Assembly (NCBI RefSeq): GCF_000331735.1
Contig: NC_020126.1
Coordinates: forward strand, 372,001-436,000
Reading direction: 5' to 3'
From: Myxococcus stipitatus DSM 14675
Lineage (GTDB): Bacteria; Myxococcota; Myxococcia; Myxococcales; Myxococcaceae
Length of the DNA: 64,000 nucleotides
Shown here: one piece after another, positions 26,039-35,253 of the stretch
Layout of the letters: each line of letters begins with the position of its first letter
Position numbering within the stretch: the stretch's first letter is position 1
Made by a program: the position numbers and the translations under genes
The notes under the pieces: generated by a model
Told to the model about the DNA's origin: nothing
The model's database searches: none
Seen by the model: only the letters and a program-made list of their open reading frames with translations

Positions 26039-26833
26039 TCAGGCGGCCCGAGCGGCCCCCGCCTCGCGAGCGGCCTCGCGCGGCTCCGGCCACACGGCCC
26101 GCTGCGGCGTGGCGATGCGGATGACGCCCAGCTTCGCCAGCACGCGCATCACCTGCCACGTGGGGTCCACCTCGAACTTGCGCGCCGCGAAGTTCGGGCT
26201 GCTGCCGTACTTGTGGTGGTTGTTCTGGAACAGCTCACCCATGCACAGCACCTCCACGGGGAGCGTGTTGCGCGACTTGTCCGTGCTGTCGAAGTTCCGG
26301 TAGCCGTACTTGTGGCCGCACCAGTTCACGATGGCCCCGTGCACCGGCCCCATCAGGAAGTGGATGGGCAGCAGCAGGAACTGCCAGGGCGACGTGGCGA
26401 ACGCGATGTAGAACGACGAGTACGCCGCCACCCAGAAGAGCGTCGCCACCCACGAGGTGCGCAGGGTGTCATCCACCAGCGGCCACTCGGGGTAGCCCCC
26501 CAGGAAGCGGGGCTCCGGCTGGCCCTTGCCCTCGGTGTAGTCGTCGTAGCGCTTCTTCGTGTGCAGCATCATCCGGAACACGTCCGTGAAGAAGTGCGGC
26601 GAGTGCGGGTCCTTCTCCGTGTCGGAGAAGGCGTGGTGCTCGCGGTGCAGGATGGCGTAGGCCTTGGGCGACAGGTACGACGAGCCCTGCACCAGGTAGG
26701 TGAGCAGGTGCATCACCCGCTCCGTGCGCGGACCCATGGTGTACATGCGGTGCGCGGAGTACCGGTGCTGGAAGAAGCTCTGGAAGAAGACGCAGAGCAG
26801 CCAGTGCGACACGAAGAAGGCAAGGACGGCCAT
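26039..26833 (-). CDS. Membrane fatty acid desaturase (acyl-CoA delta-9 type)
   Basis: 264 residues from the ATG at 26833, chosen because it directly opens the first membrane helix (MAVLAFFVSHWLL). All three histidine boxes are intact: HRYSAH, HREHHAF and NNHHKYG, which bind the di-iron centre. Membrane helices surround boxes 1 and 2 and lie at about 118-155. It is shorter than eukaryotic SCD proteins but usual for bacterial forms. It introduces a double bond in membrane acyl chains. Divergent from bioA with 221 bp between starts. A GGTGT..ACACC inverted pair (about 26853-26870) lies in that gap and could be regulatory. Confidence 0.92.
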   Translation of the reverse strand: MAVLAFFVSHWLLCVFFQSFFQHRYSAHRMYTMGPRTERVMHLLTYLVQGSSYLSPKAYAILHREHHAFSDTEKDPHSPHFFTDVFRMMLHTKKRYDDYTEGKGQPEPRFLGGYPEWPLVDDTLRTSWVATLFWVAAYSSFYIAFATSPWQFLLLPIHFLMGPVHGAIVNWCGHKYGYRNFDSTDKSRNTLPVEVLCMGELFQNNHHKYGSSPNFAARKFEVDPTWQVMRVLAKLGVIRIATPQRAVWPEPREAAREAGAARAA

Positions 26834-27054
26834 GGCGGGTTCCCGGTTCGGTAGTGGTGTCCGGGTAACACCGGCCATGTCATGGCTTCGTCAGCCGCGG
26901 CCGAAAGACGGGGCCTCCAGGCGGTGGAACGGGCCCTGGCTACAGGCCTCTATCAGCAAGACGCACCGCGTCCTCTCATGACGCGCGCCGCCAGGGGCTC
27001 GATTTCCGGTAGCAAGCCCCCGCACCCCACACGCATCGAGACAGGAGCACCCAC

Positions 27055-28386
27055 ATGGAGCGGGCCAACATCGTCCTGCTGGACAAGGCGCACGTCTGGC
27101 ATCCGTACACCGCCATGGAGGCCTACATCGCGGCGACCCAGCCCCTGGTCATCGACCGCGCGGAGGGGTGCTACCTCTTCGACGTCGACGGGAAGCGCTA
27201 CCTCGATGCGAACGGCTCCTGGTGGGTCTCCACCCTGGGGCACCGCCACCCCCGGCTCTTGCGAGCGCTCACCGAGCAGGCGGGGAAGCTGCCCCACGTC
27301 TCGCTCGCGGGCATCACCCATGAGCCCGCCGCCGCGCTCGCCACGGAGCTGGCCGCGATTGCACCGGGCGCGGACCGTCCGGAAATCCCCTTGGCGGAGA
27401 AGCTGACGCGCGTCTTCTACTCCGACAACGGCAGCACGGCGGTCGAGGTCGCCATCAAGATGGTGGCCCAGTACTGGGCGCAGAACGGCCGCCCGCGCCG
27501 CACGCGCTTCATCACGCTCTCGGGCGCGTTCCACGGAGAGACCCTCGGCTCCACCAGCGTGGGCGGCGTGCCGCTGTTCCGCGAGGTGTTCGGCCCGCTC
27601 CTCTTCGACGTGGTGCACGTGCCGTCGCCCGCGGAGGAGGGCGGCTGGGAGCGCGCCTTCAACCAGGTTCAGGCCGCGCTGCGCGAGAATCCGGAGGAGA
27701 TTGCCGGCGTCATCGTGGAGCCCGTGATTCAGGGCGCCTCCGGCATGCAGATGTACTCGCCGGACTTCCTGCGCGCGGTGCGCGAGGCCACGCGCGCGGT
27801 GGACACGTTCCTCATCGCCGACGAGGTCTTCACCGGCCTGGGCCGCACCGGCGCGCGCTTCGCCGTGGACCTGGCCGGCGTGGTGCCCGACGTGCTGTGT
27901 CTGGCCAAGGCGCTCTCGGGCGGCTTGATGCCCTTCGCCGCGACGCTCGCCTCGGAGCGCCTCTTCTCGGGCTTCCTGGGGGCGTCCTCGCGGGCGCTGT
28001 ATTACGGGCACTCGTACTGCGGCAACCCGCTGGGCGCGGCCGTCGCTCGCGAGGTGCTCGCGGTGTATCGCACCGAGGACATCCTGGGGCAGGTGGCGCG
28101 CAAGGCGCCGCTCGTGAAGGCCGCCTTTGAGCGCATGGCCGCCTCCATCCCGGGCCTGGTGCGTCCGCGCGCCGTGGGCATGGTGGGCGCGGTGGACCTG
28201 GGCGGCGGCGGCTACCTGGCGAGCGGTGGCTGGCGCGTGTACGAGGCCGCGAAGCGCCGGGGCCTCTACCTGCGCCCGCTCGGGGACACGGTCTACATCG
28301 CGCCCGCGCTCAACATCCCGGACTCGGTGCTCGAGGAATTGCTGTCGGGCGTGGAGGAGTCGCTGCGAGAGGTCGCCGGGGGGTGA
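27055..28386 (+). CDS. bioA: Adenosylmethionine-8-amino-7-oxononanoate aminotransferase
   Basis: 443 residues with an AGGAG ribosome site. BioA features: VWHPYTAM at the N-terminus, [12 protein letters not shown], the substrate loop [26 protein letters not shown] and the PLP lysine K285 in [26 protein letters not shown] is also typical. It makes 7,8-diaminopelargonate from KAPA with SAM as amino donor in biotin synthesis. No other biotin genes adjoin it, so biotin genes are scattered in this genome or this copy is an orphan. The full-length family match makes alternatives such as other omega-aminotransferases unlikely. Confidence 0.94.
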   Translation: MERANIVLLDKAHVWHPYTAMEAYIAATQPLVIDRAEGCYLFDVDGKRYLDANGSWWVSTLGHRHPRLLRALTEQAGKLPHVSLAGITHEPAAALATELAAIAPGADRPEIPLAEKLTRVFYSDNGSTAVEVAIKMVAQYWAQNGRPRRTRFITLSGAFHGETLGSTSVGGVPLFREVFGPLLFDVVHVPSPAEEGGWERAFNQVQAALRENPEEIAGVIVEPVIQGASGMQMYSPDFLRAVREATRAVDTFLIADEVFTGLGRTGARFAVDLAGVVPDVLCLAKALSGGLMPFAATLASERLFSGFLGASSRALYYGHSYCGNPLGAAVAREVLAVYRTEDILGQVARKAPLVKAAFERMAASIPGLVRPRAVGMVGAVDLGGGGYLASGGWRVYEAAKRRGLYLRPLGDTVYIAPALNIPDSVLEELLSGVEESLREVAGG

Positions 28387-28401
28387 CCGCCCGCGGGCCC
28401 G

Positions 28402-29493
28402 TCAAGACACCGGCGGGGAGGAGGGAGGCCGCGCGACCAGACGCTCCTGTCGGAACAGGAGCACCTCCCGGATGATGATTTGCGCCGACGCCGCGACGGG
28501 CACCGCCACCACCGCGCCGACGACGCCCGCCAGCTCCGCGCAGAACAGCACCGCCAGCAGGACGACCAGCGGGTTGACGTGCACCGTGCGCCGGAACACG
28601 AGCGGCGCCAGCACGTTGCCCTCGAGTTGCCCGTACAGCGCGAAGTACGCCAGCACGCCGAGCGCCAGCCACATGCCGCCCGTCGCCCACGTCAGCAGCG
28701 TGATGAAGCCTCCGGCCACCACGGGCCCCGCGTAGGGCACCATGCTGGAGAAGCCGCTGAGGATGCCCAGCGGCAGGAAGTACGGCACGCCGAGCACCGC
28801 CAGCACTGTGGACGTGAGCAGCGCGTTGAACGTGCAGATGAGCGTGAGGCCAATCAGGTAGCCGCCCGTGGCCTCGTACACATTGCGCAGCACGCGCACG
28901 TAGCGCTGCCGGTGCTCCGGCCGGGGCAACTCCAACAGCCGCCGCAGCAGCCCGCCGCCGAACACCAGCATGAAGACGACGAGGAAGAAGACGCTCAGCG
29001 CGCCGCCGAAGAGGCCCACCACGCTGCCAATGGCATGCATCACGAGCGTCGGGACCGTGCCCCCCGTCAGCTCCGGCGTCGAGATGTCCAGCTTCGGCGT
29101 CCAGCCCAGGTTGTGGAGCCGCTGGACGAAGACGCGGCTGAGCCGTGACTCGCGCACCTCCTGCCAGAGCTGGGGCCACTGCACCATCAGCGCGTCGACC
29201 TGCGCCGCGGCGGCGGGGATGACCAGCAGGGCCAGCGCCGCCAGCGCCGTCAGGGCCCCCGTCAGCATCAGCGCGATGGCCAGGGGCCGAGGCACCTTCT
29301 TGTGCTCCAGGAACGACACCCCGTGCTCCAGCGCCAGGGCCAGCAGCGCGGCGAGCCCCGTCAGCGTGAGCGCGACGCGCGTGCGCACCACCAGCACCAC
29401 GAGCGCCAGCACCGCCAGCACCGCGAAGCACACGGTGAACACCGTCTTGAGTGTCACCTGGGAGTGCTGCCCCACCCGCCGCTCGTCCTCCAC
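28402..29493 (-). CDS. AI-2E family transporter
   Basis: 363 residues from a GTG at 29493, with GGGGGAAC just upstream. Seven or eight membrane helices in the PF01594 layout: two or three N-terminal helices, a soluble loop (about 100-155) and a C-terminal helix block. Family signatures are GFSSMVPYAGP(V/I), QLEGNVLAPLVFRRTVHVNPLVV and VVGAVVAVPVAA. The family includes the E. coli TqsA exporter and Na/H antiporters; the substrate here is unknown. Convergent with bioA, with 15 bp between the stops. Confidence 0.93.
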   Translation of the reverse strand: MEDERRVGQHSQVTLKTVFTVCFAVLAVLALVVLVVRTRVALTLTGLAALLALALEHGVSFLEHKKVPRPLAIALMLTGALTALAALALLVIPAAAAQVDALMVQWPQLWQEVRESRLSRVFVQRLHNLGWTPKLDISTPELTGGTVPTLVMHAIGSVVGLFGGALSVFFLVVFMLVFGGGLLRRLLELPRPEHRQRYVRVLRNVYEATGGYLIGLTLICTFNALLTSTVLAVLGVPYFLPLGILSGFSSMVPYAGPVVAGGFITLLTWATGGMWLALGVLAYFALYGQLEGNVLAPLVFRRTVHVNPLVVLLAVLFCAELAGVVGAVVAVPVAASAQIIIREVLLFRQERLVARPPSSPPVS

Positions 29494-29613
29494 CGTTCCC
29501 CCACGCCTGGCCGACGCACGCCTCGTCGCGTGGGGTATGCAGTCCTTCGGCCCGAAGGGAGTCTCACCACCGCGTTGCCGTGGCGAGTGTCACGTCCCCT
29601 CCACTCCGGCCGC

Positions 29614-29637
29614 GAGGACACCCGCGTGAGTGTCCTC
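29614..29637 (-). terminator. Hairpin downstream of the tail-collar gene
   Basis: GAGGACAC (29614-29621) and GTGTCCTC (29630-29637) form a perfect 8-bp stem with an 8-base loop, 19 bases past the tail-collar stop. There is no clear U-tract, so termination strength is uncertain. Confidence 0.5.
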
Positions 29638-29655
29638 ACCACGACATGCCGGGCC

Positions 29656-30180
29656 CTAGCCTCGCGAGGGGAACACGCCTTCCAAGGCGATGATGAAGTT
29701 GAGGACCAGGAACGGGCACATGTTCTGGTGCGGCTGGCTCCCCCCCGCGATGCCGATGGCCATGGGGTTCATCGTCCCGTCGATGGGCGCAGAGCGGTAG
29801 TTGGTGGCGGTGGCTTCGGTGTCCGCCGCGAGTACCGTCCCCACGGGCGTCTCCGTGTCTCCGTCCTGCGAGCTGACGTTGAGCGAGTGGGTGTGCGCGG
29901 GCATCTGGGTCGAAATCAGCGTCACCGTCTCCACGCCGCCCTGCTCACCCAAGGCGCGCGGGGAGAGCCCAGGCCCCTGGCCCGACTGCATGGGATAGCG
30001 GCCGCGCAGGTCCGGCAGCGCGAAGGTTGTCTGTCCATTGCCGCCATACGTCGTGCCGAGGATGGCGAAGAGCGCCTGGTTCTGCGCGATGGAGAGAATC
30101 TGCCCTTCGCAGAGCGCCCACCCCTGAGGTGCGAAGTTCCCCGCGAAAATCCTGATCTCACCGATGAACTGATCTGACAC
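29656..30180 (-). CDS. Phage tail-collar domain protein (microcystin-dependent-protein type)
   Basis: 174 residues from a GTG at 30180 with AAAGG seven bases upstream. It begins SDQFIGEIRIFAGNFAPQGW, the hallmark of the collar/MdpB-like family, and continues with GQILSIAQNQALFAILGTTYGG and FALPDLRGRYP, then MPAHTHSL and LNFIIAL at the end. In phages the collar domain sits on tail fibres. In bacteria, solitary copies with this sequence are common but of unknown role. No other phage genes adjoin it, so it is not part of a prophage here. Confidence 0.88.
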   Translation of the reverse strand: MSDQFIGEIRIFAGNFAPQGWALCEGQILSIAQNQALFAILGTTYGGNGQTTFALPDLRGRYPMQSGQGPGLSPRALGEQGGVETVTLISTQMPAHTHSLNVSSQDGDTETPVGTVLAADTEATATNYRSAPIDGTMNPMAIGIAGGSQPHQNMCPFLVLNFIIALEGVFPSRG

Positions 30181-30640
30181 GAGCACGCCTTTCGAAGTCT
30201 GGGTGATGTGGTGTCGGTCCAGAGCAAACCTTCGGCCAGCGGACGTATCAGGGCTGTTTCCCTCTGGGCCGGGGGCCTCCGGGCCGGGGCCGTCTCCACG
30301 CGTCATGCGTCGGGGGCCGACGCGAGGTGCGTTCCAGGCGAACGCATTCCGTCGCCGACACATGCCGTGGGGAGGCGCGCAATGGCCCCGGGGCCCGTTC
30401 GTGTGTCCCTCACCAGCGCCGCTGACGCTGGGGAACGCCACGCCCCCCGTGGATGTCCAACGGCACCAGGCCTCATGGGCCTGGGGGACCCCCACGCGTC
30501 CACTGACGGACACCCGACTCCCACCTCGTTCATCACCCAACGCCCATTGAAGCAACCGTGACGGCCCACGTCCGTGGAGACGCGAAGCACACGTCAGACC
30601 CGGATGAGAGCTTCGGGGGCATTCCCGACAGGAGCACGAG
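30181..30640. other. 460-bp intergenic region, no gene seen
   Basis: It separates the divergent tail-collar and acidic-protein genes and must hold both promoters. A perfect 7-bp stem (TGCGTTC, 5-base loop, GAACGCA) lies at 30328-30346 and a self-complementary GGCCCCGGGGCC at about 30383-30394. I see no coding frame with family features. Confidence 0.5.
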
Positions 30641-31165
30641 ATGAAGAAGACGCGCGACCCCGAGCTGGCCCAGGCCCTCCAGGAGGCTCGAGAGACGGAG
30701 GACCGGTGGCGTGGGCTCGCCACGCGACTCCTGGAGCTCGGTGACGACGCCATGGACGCGCAGCTCCTCGTCGCCTTCCGCGCCGCGCGGGAGGAGGGCG
30801 TGGTGCCTCCCGACGCGGGCTTCTTCCTGGTGGCCCACATCCTCACCGCCATGGCGGACGAGGCCCTGACGGAGATGCCGCGCGTCCAGCGCCTCGCGCT
30901 CGAGCTGGACCTGATGGAGCGCGAGTACGGCATGCTCGACGGCGTCTGGTGCGATGACGAGGAGTCGGCCCCCGAGGACTGGGAGGCCCTCTGCGCCGAG
31001 TACGAGGCCGCGTGTGACGAGGCCCGCGCCGCCTTCTTCAGCGCCTACGGCGAGGAGGACATGGCCCGGCTGTACCTGGAGGACCGCGTCTGCTTCCACC
31101 GCCGCTTCGAGAGCGGCCGCCGCTTCTTCCACGGCCTGCCCATGCTCCCCGAGCACCTCCACTGA
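30641..31165 (+). CDS. Acidic helical protein of unknown function
   Basis: 174 residues with an AGGAG site upstream of the ATG. No known family recognised. It is very acidic and predicted mostly helical, with LEDRVCFHRRFESGRRFF near the C-terminus and no signal peptide or membrane segment. The codon-position GC pattern and the ribosome site support a real gene. It stands alone, flanked by two ~450-bp intergenic regions. Confidence 0.75.
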   Translation: MKKTRDPELAQALQEARETEDRWRGLATRLLELGDDAMDAQLLVAFRAAREEGVVPPDAGFFLVAHILTAMADEALTEMPRVQRLALELDLMEREYGMLDGVWCDDEESAPEDWEALCAEYEAACDEARAAFFSAYGEEDMARLYLEDRVCFHRRFESGRRFFHGLPMLPEHLH

Positions 31166-31494
31166 GCGGCCCGGCCCTCCCAGGGGCCCTGAACTTATTC
31201 TCGTGGGTTGATGAAGCCCCCCTTTCGGGCGGCGAGAATTCGAGAGCTGGCATTGGGGACGGGGCAGGCGGCCGGGCGGTGCGGGCAAGCGCCTGGGGAT
31301 GCCGCAGCACAGCAATGGCGAAACTTTATGTTCACAATTGTGTCAATTAGCCCGGCTACAGGGTGGCGCAATGCGCCTTTGATGCTCACGCTTGCGTAGC
31401 GCTGGCGTTTTCCAACGTCACACCCTATTTGGCCGCACGACTTCGGGGTGGCGCGGCGTGGGCCGGAACGGAAGTCAATGCATACCAAGGACAC

Positions 31495-31523
31495 AGAGAC
31501 TCGAAACTCCAAGGCGAGTCTCT
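31495..31523 (+). repeat. Strong inverted repeat upstream of the DUF1338 gene
   Basis: AGAGACTCG (31495-31503) pairs perfectly with CGAGTCTCT (31515-31523) around an 11-base loop. No T-run follows. It lies 94 bases before the ATG at 31617. Confidence 0.7.
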
Positions 31524-31602
31524 AAGCGGGCGGCGCGCGTCTCCGAACGAAATCCCCTCCAAGGGCTCGGGGCCGCGCGCCGCCGCACTTTTTCGGGCGG
31601 AC

Positions 31603-31608
31603 TAGAGT
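31603..31608 (+). promoter_or_regulatory. Candidate -10 box for the DUF1338 gene
   Basis: TAGAGT followed by 8 bases and the ATG at 31617. No ribosome site is visible before the ATG, so a leaderless or near-leaderless transcript is possible. The -35 position is not convincing. Confidence 0.3.
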
Positions 31609-31616
31609 GCGCGGCC

Positions 31617-32366
31617 ATGACGACCGCACAAGCCACCCGGCTCTTGGACCTGCTTTGGGAGCGCTACGCCGCGGAGGTGCCTTATGCGCGCACCTTCGTG
31701 GAGCTCTCCGGGGGCAGCTTTCGCAATGACCATGTCGCGCTGCGCTCGCTGGCGAGGCCCGGAGGCGGCATCGCGCTCTTCTCGCGTCCCTTCGAGCGGC
31801 TGGGCTGGAAGCCCGCGGGCGCGTACACGTTCCCGGACGCGCACCTCTCCGCCATCTACCTGTCGCACCCCGCGGGGCTGCCGCGCGTCTTCCTCTCCGA
31901 GCTGAAGTCGGAGGAGCTGTCGCCGCGTGCGCGGGAGCTGCTCTCCACGCTGCCGGACGACTCACCGCCGCCCGAGGACGTGGACGCGCTGGCGGCGTGG
32001 TTCTGCTCGCCGCCGCCCCCGTCGGAGGCCGCGCTGCTGGAGCTGGAGAAGGAGTCGCAGTACGGCGCGTGGCTGCTGGCCTTCGGCCGCAAGGTGAATC
32101 ACTTCACGGGCTCGGTGGACGACGTGGAGGCGTGGCAGCGGCGCATGCGCGACGCGGGCGTGCCCATGAAGGCGGACATCGAGGGCGCTCCGGGCACGAA
32201 GCTGCGGCAGACCGCCACGCAGGCGGCGCCGCTGTCGGTGACGCTGCGCGAGGGCGGCCGCCGTCCGTGGCCCTACGCGTACTTCGAAATCGCGCAGCGC
32301 ACGCCGGACTTCGACGGCTTCCTGGGGCCGCAGGCGCGCGCGCTGTTCGACATGACGAAGCGCTGA
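31617..32366 (+). CDS. DUF1338 (2-oxoadipate dioxygenase/HglS-like) protein
   Basis: 249 residues from the ATG at 31617 (MTTAQATRLLDLLWERY). The family signature is clear: FRNDHVALRSL, FSRPFERLGWKPAGAYTFPD, a LPRVFLSELKSEEL stretch, KVNHFTGSVDDVE and YFEIAQRTPDFDGFLGPQA. The likely metal ligands are the His in NDHVA, the His in NHFT and the Glu in YFEIA, matching the His/His/Glu site of the VOC-fold enzyme HglS, which converts 2-oxoadipate to 2-hydroxyglutarate in lysine catabolism. It is considerably shorter than HglS of pseudomonads (about 460 residues), closer to the short bacterial/fungal-like DUF1338 forms, so the substrate may differ. Confidence 0.87.
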   Translation: MTTAQATRLLDLLWERYAAEVPYARTFVELSGGSFRNDHVALRSLARPGGGIALFSRPFERLGWKPAGAYTFPDAHLSAIYLSHPAGLPRVFLSELKSEELSPRARELLSTLPDDSPPPEDVDALAAWFCSPPPPSEAALLELEKESQYGAWLLAFGRKVNHFTGSVDDVEAWQRRMRDAGVPMKADIEGAPGTKLRQTATQAAPLSVTLREGGRRPWPYAYFEIAQRTPDFDGFLGPQARALFDMTKR

Positions 32367-32378
32367 GGCCCGTGCCCG

Positions 32379-32939
32379 TCACCGCAGGGCGCGGATGACA
32401 CGACAGGGATTTCCCGCCGCGAGGACATACGGCGGGATGTCCTTCGTCACCACGCTGCCGGCGCCGATGGTGACGCCCTCTCCGATGGTGACGCCCGGCA
32501 CGATGATGGAGCCTCCGCCCACCCACGTCTTCGCGCCGATGGTGACGGGCTTCGCCAGCTCCGGGCCCTTGATGCGCTCGTCCGCGTCCAGGGGATGCGT
32601 GGCCGCGTAGACGTGGACGTTGGGCCCGAAGGACACGTCATGGCCGATGGTCACATGGGTGCAGTCCAGGATGACGCATTGGAAGTTCATGTAGACGCGG
32701 TCGCCCAGGCTGATGAAGGTGCCGTAGTCGCAGTGGAAGGGCGGCTCGAGGTAGACGCCCGTGCCCAGCTTTCCGATGAGCTGTCCCAGCAATTGCTGTC
32801 GCGCGGCCGCGTCCTCCATGTCGGTGTCGTTGTAGAGGCGCACGAGCTTGCGCGCGCGAGACCTCCCCGCGACCAGCTCCGCGTCCATGGCGTTGTACAG
32901 CTCACCCGCCAGCATCTTCTCCAGCTCGGTCCGTGCCAT
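32379..32939 (-). CDS. maa: Maltose O-acetyltransferase-like hexapeptide protein
   Basis: 186 residues. The N-terminal MARTELEKMLAGELYNAMD is the Mac domain of maltose/galactoside acetyltransferases, with the left-handed beta-helix hexapeptide repeats following. The catalytic His lies in YAATHPLD and the CoA-binding end is VVTKDIPPYVLAAGNPCRVI. It acetylates a sugar using acetyl-CoA and is trimeric in the family. Convergent with the DUF1338 gene, with 12 bp between stops. The full length and domain order are typical. The specific sugar is not determined by sequence. Confidence 0.92.
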   Translation of the reverse strand: MARTELEKMLAGELYNAMDAELVAGRSRARKLVRLYNDTDMEDAAARQQLLGQLIGKLGTGVYLEPPFHCDYGTFISLGDRVYMNFQCVILDCTHVTIGHDVSFGPNVHVYAATHPLDADERIKGPELAKPVTIGAKTWVGGGSIIVPGVTIGEGVTIGAGSVVTKDIPPYVLAAGNPCRVIRALR

Positions 32940-33122
32940 GGGCGGCAGTCTTCACCGGATGCGTGGGGGCTCGCCACGAAGTTGGGATTCTGTCTGGAGA
33001 TGGACGCCGCTTTCCTCGCACATTCTCCGAGGTCCAACGAAGTGGCTGTAACAAGTGGGTAGGCGCGGAAACGTCTCACTCATGTAGTGTGGTGGCCTCT
33101 TCCTGACTCGTGGGGGGACGTG

Positions 33123-35243
33123 TTGATTCGGATGGTGGCGAGAAGTGTCGGTCTGGTCGTGGTGCTGGGGTGGCTGACCCCGGCCTTCGCGCAGGGGAGG
33201 ACACCCGCGCAGGCGATGCCGTTGGTGGACTTCGCGGCGGGCGCGGAGCTGCTGCGCGGCGGCATGACGGCGAAGACCGGCGCCACGAAGACGGGCAAGC
33301 CGGCGGTGGAGGCCATCCTGGGCGCGATGGCGCGTGCGTCGCGCTTCCGCCAGGTGGTGATGTCTCCGGATGGCAAGCGCGTGGCGTGGGTGGAGCCGGC
33401 GCTGGCGGGAGGCAGCCACATCTACGTGCTGGAGCCTGGGGGCCCCGCCCCCGTGGCCGCGCGCGTGTGGGCCTGTCCCGAGTCTCGCGCCTGCAACGAG
33501 GACTCCCTGGCCTGGAGTCCCGACAGCCAGCGCCTGGCCTTCCTCTCCGACGCGCAGCAGGCGGGGCAGCCGCAGCTGTATGTCTCAGACATCCAGGCGG
33601 GCGCCGCCAGGAAGCTGACGGCCTTCGAGGGGCCGCTGGCCTCGCCCCGGTGGTCACCGGATAGCGAGTCGCTGTCGGTGCTGGTGATGCAGGGCGCGGG
33701 GGCCGCGGAGGCCAAGGGGCCGCGGGGCCCCGGCGCGCGAGAGACGGGCGTGGTGCGGGAGACGAGCCCCGTGCGGCGCCTGGCGCTGGTGTCCGTCGCG
33801 GACGGCGCGCACCGCGTGCTGACGCCCGATTCGCTCTACGTCTACGAGTACGCCTGGAGCCCGGAGGGAGCGCGGGTGGCGTTCATCGCCGCGGCGCCTC
33901 CGGGGGATGCGAACTGGTGGGTGGCGAAGCTGCACGTGCAGGAGCTGGCGGCGAACGCCCGCGCGCGGGTCCTCTACTCGCCCAAGTGGCAGCTCGCCGA
34001 GCCGGTGTGGAGCCCGGATGGAAAGAGTGTCGCCGTCATCGAGGGGCTGATGAGCGACCAGGGCTCCAACGGAGGCGATGTGCTGGTGGTGCCGCTGGAC
34101 GGCGGCAAGGTGCGCAACCTCACGCCGAAGATGAAGGCGACGGCGATGTCGCTCGACTGGGTGTCGGCGCGCAAGCTGGTGTTCGGGGCTCAGCAGGGCG
34201 GCGAGTCGGCGATGTTCTCGGTGGACCCGGTGAAGGGGGAGCTGTCGCCGCTGTGGAAGGGCGCGGAGCGCATCAGCGCGGGCGGCCCGGTGGGGCTGTC
34301 GCTGTCGAAGGATGGCAAGACGAGCGCGGTGGTGCGGGAGTCCTACGCGCGGGCGCCCAACATCTGGGTGGGGCCGGTGGGGGAGTGGGAGCAGGTCACC
34401 CGCCGCGAGGACGACTTCCGCGCGCTGGTGGGGGAGACGCGAGAGGTGACGTGGAAGGGCGACGGCATGGAGATGCAGGGGTGGCTGGTGGCGCCCGCTC
34501 CGTCGCTGGCGCCCTCCGGGGCCGCGCGTGCGCCCATGGTGACCATGATTCACGGCGGTCCGGCGGCGGGCGCGGTGCCGTCCTTCAAGCCCGACGTGGT
34601 GCTGTTCACCTCGCGCGGCTACTTCGTCTTCCTGCCCAACTACCGGGGCAGCTTCGGCCAGGGCGAGGAGTTCGTGCAGGCCAACCGGCGCGACTTCGGC
34701 TTCGGTGACTTGCGGGACGTCGTCGCGGGGGTGGACGCGGTGCTGGCGAAGGCGCCGGTGGACCCCTATCGGCTGGGCGTGATGGGGTGGAGCTACGGCG
34801 GCTTCATGTCGATGTGGGCCGTGACGCAGACGCAGCGCTTCCGCGCGGCGGTGGCGGGCGCGGGCATCTCCAACTGGCAGAGCTACTACGGCACCAACCG
34901 CATCGACACGTGGATGCGGCCGTACTTCGGCGCGTCGGTGTACGACGAGCCGGAGGTGTACACGCGCAGCTCGCCCATCAACTACGTGAAGCTGGCCCGC
35001 ACGCCCACGCTGGTGCTGCACGGGGAGCGCGACCTGGAGGTCCCCGTGACGCAGAGCCTGGAGTTCCACCGCGCGCTGAAGGAGCTGGGGGTGAAGACGC
35101 AGCTCGTGGTGTACGCGGACGAAGGCCACAACCTGGGCCGGCTGGAGCACATCGTGGACCGGATGCGGCGCACGGTGGAGTGGCTGGACACGCACCTGAC
35201 CTCCAGCTCCAACGGCGGCGCCCGGGCGTCGGCGCCGCGCTGA
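33123..35243 (+). CDS. Secreted S9-family serine peptidase (prolyl-oligopeptidase type)
   Basis: 706 residues from the TTG at 33123, preferred because a GGGGGGA ribosome site lies 4 bases before it; ATG at 33132 is the alternative. A signal peptide follows (MVARSVGLVVVLGWLTPAFA). The N-terminal ~430 residues form WD40-like/TolB-like propeller blades (SPDGKRVAWVEP, WSPDSQRLAFLSDAQ). The C-terminal alpha/beta hydrolase has HGGPAAGAVPSF for the oxyanion region, S557 in GWSYGGFMS, D637 in GERDLEVP and H669 in DEGHNL. It is an aminopeptidase or oligopeptidase likely in the periplasm. A second S9 peptidase is at 56383. Confidence 0.92.
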   Translation: MIRMVARSVGLVVVLGWLTPAFAQGRTPAQAMPLVDFAAGAELLRGGMTAKTGATKTGKPAVEAILGAMARASRFRQVVMSPDGKRVAWVEPALAGGSHIYVLEPGGPAPVAARVWACPESRACNEDSLAWSPDSQRLAFLSDAQQAGQPQLYVSDIQAGAARKLTAFEGPLASPRWSPDSESLSVLVMQGAGAAEAKGPRGPGARETGVVRETSPVRRLALVSVADGAHRVLTPDSLYVYEYAWSPEGARVAFIAAAPPGDANWWVAKLHVQELAANARARVLYSPKWQLAEPVWSPDGKSVAVIEGLMSDQGSNGGDVLVVPLDGGKVRNLTPKMKATAMSLDWVSARKLVFGAQQGGESAMFSVDPVKGELSPLWKGAERISAGGPVGLSLSKDGKTSAVVRESYARAPNIWVGPVGEWEQVTRREDDFRALVGETREVTWKGDGMEMQGWLVAPAPSLAPSGAARAPMVTMIHGGPAAGAVPSFKPDVVLFTSRGYFVFLPNYRGSFGQGEEFVQANRRDFGFGDLRDVVAGVDAVLAKAPVDPYRLGVMGWSYGGFMSMWAVTQTQRFRAAVAGAGISNWQSYYGTNRIDTWMRPYFGASVYDEPEVYTRSSPINYVKLARTPTLVLHGERDLEVPVTQSLEFHRALKELGVKTQLVVYADEGHNLGRLEHIVDRMRRTVEWLDTHLTSSSNGGARASAPR

Positions 35244-35253
35244 GCCGAGGGCT

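Larger units (their letters stand above)
31166..31616. other. Structured, relatively AT-rich intergenic region
   Basis: 450 bp without a credible gene. Around 31309-31350 it is far more AT-rich than the genome and includes the perfect palindrome CACAATTGTG (31334-31343). A 9-bp perfect hairpin lies at 31495-31523. Candidate features are an operator, an attenuator or a small RNA preceding the DUF1338 gene. Short frames here show no family features. Confidence 0.5.

Noticed and set aside
29656-30180. Prophage remnant
   Set aside because: Only one tail-collar gene is present; no capsid, terminase, integrase or lysis gene adjoins it.
31208-31399. A 63-residue plus-strand frame in the AT-richer region
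   Set aside because: No ribosome site, no family features and a poor codon pattern. The opposite-strand frame at 31195-31512 is equally unconvincing.
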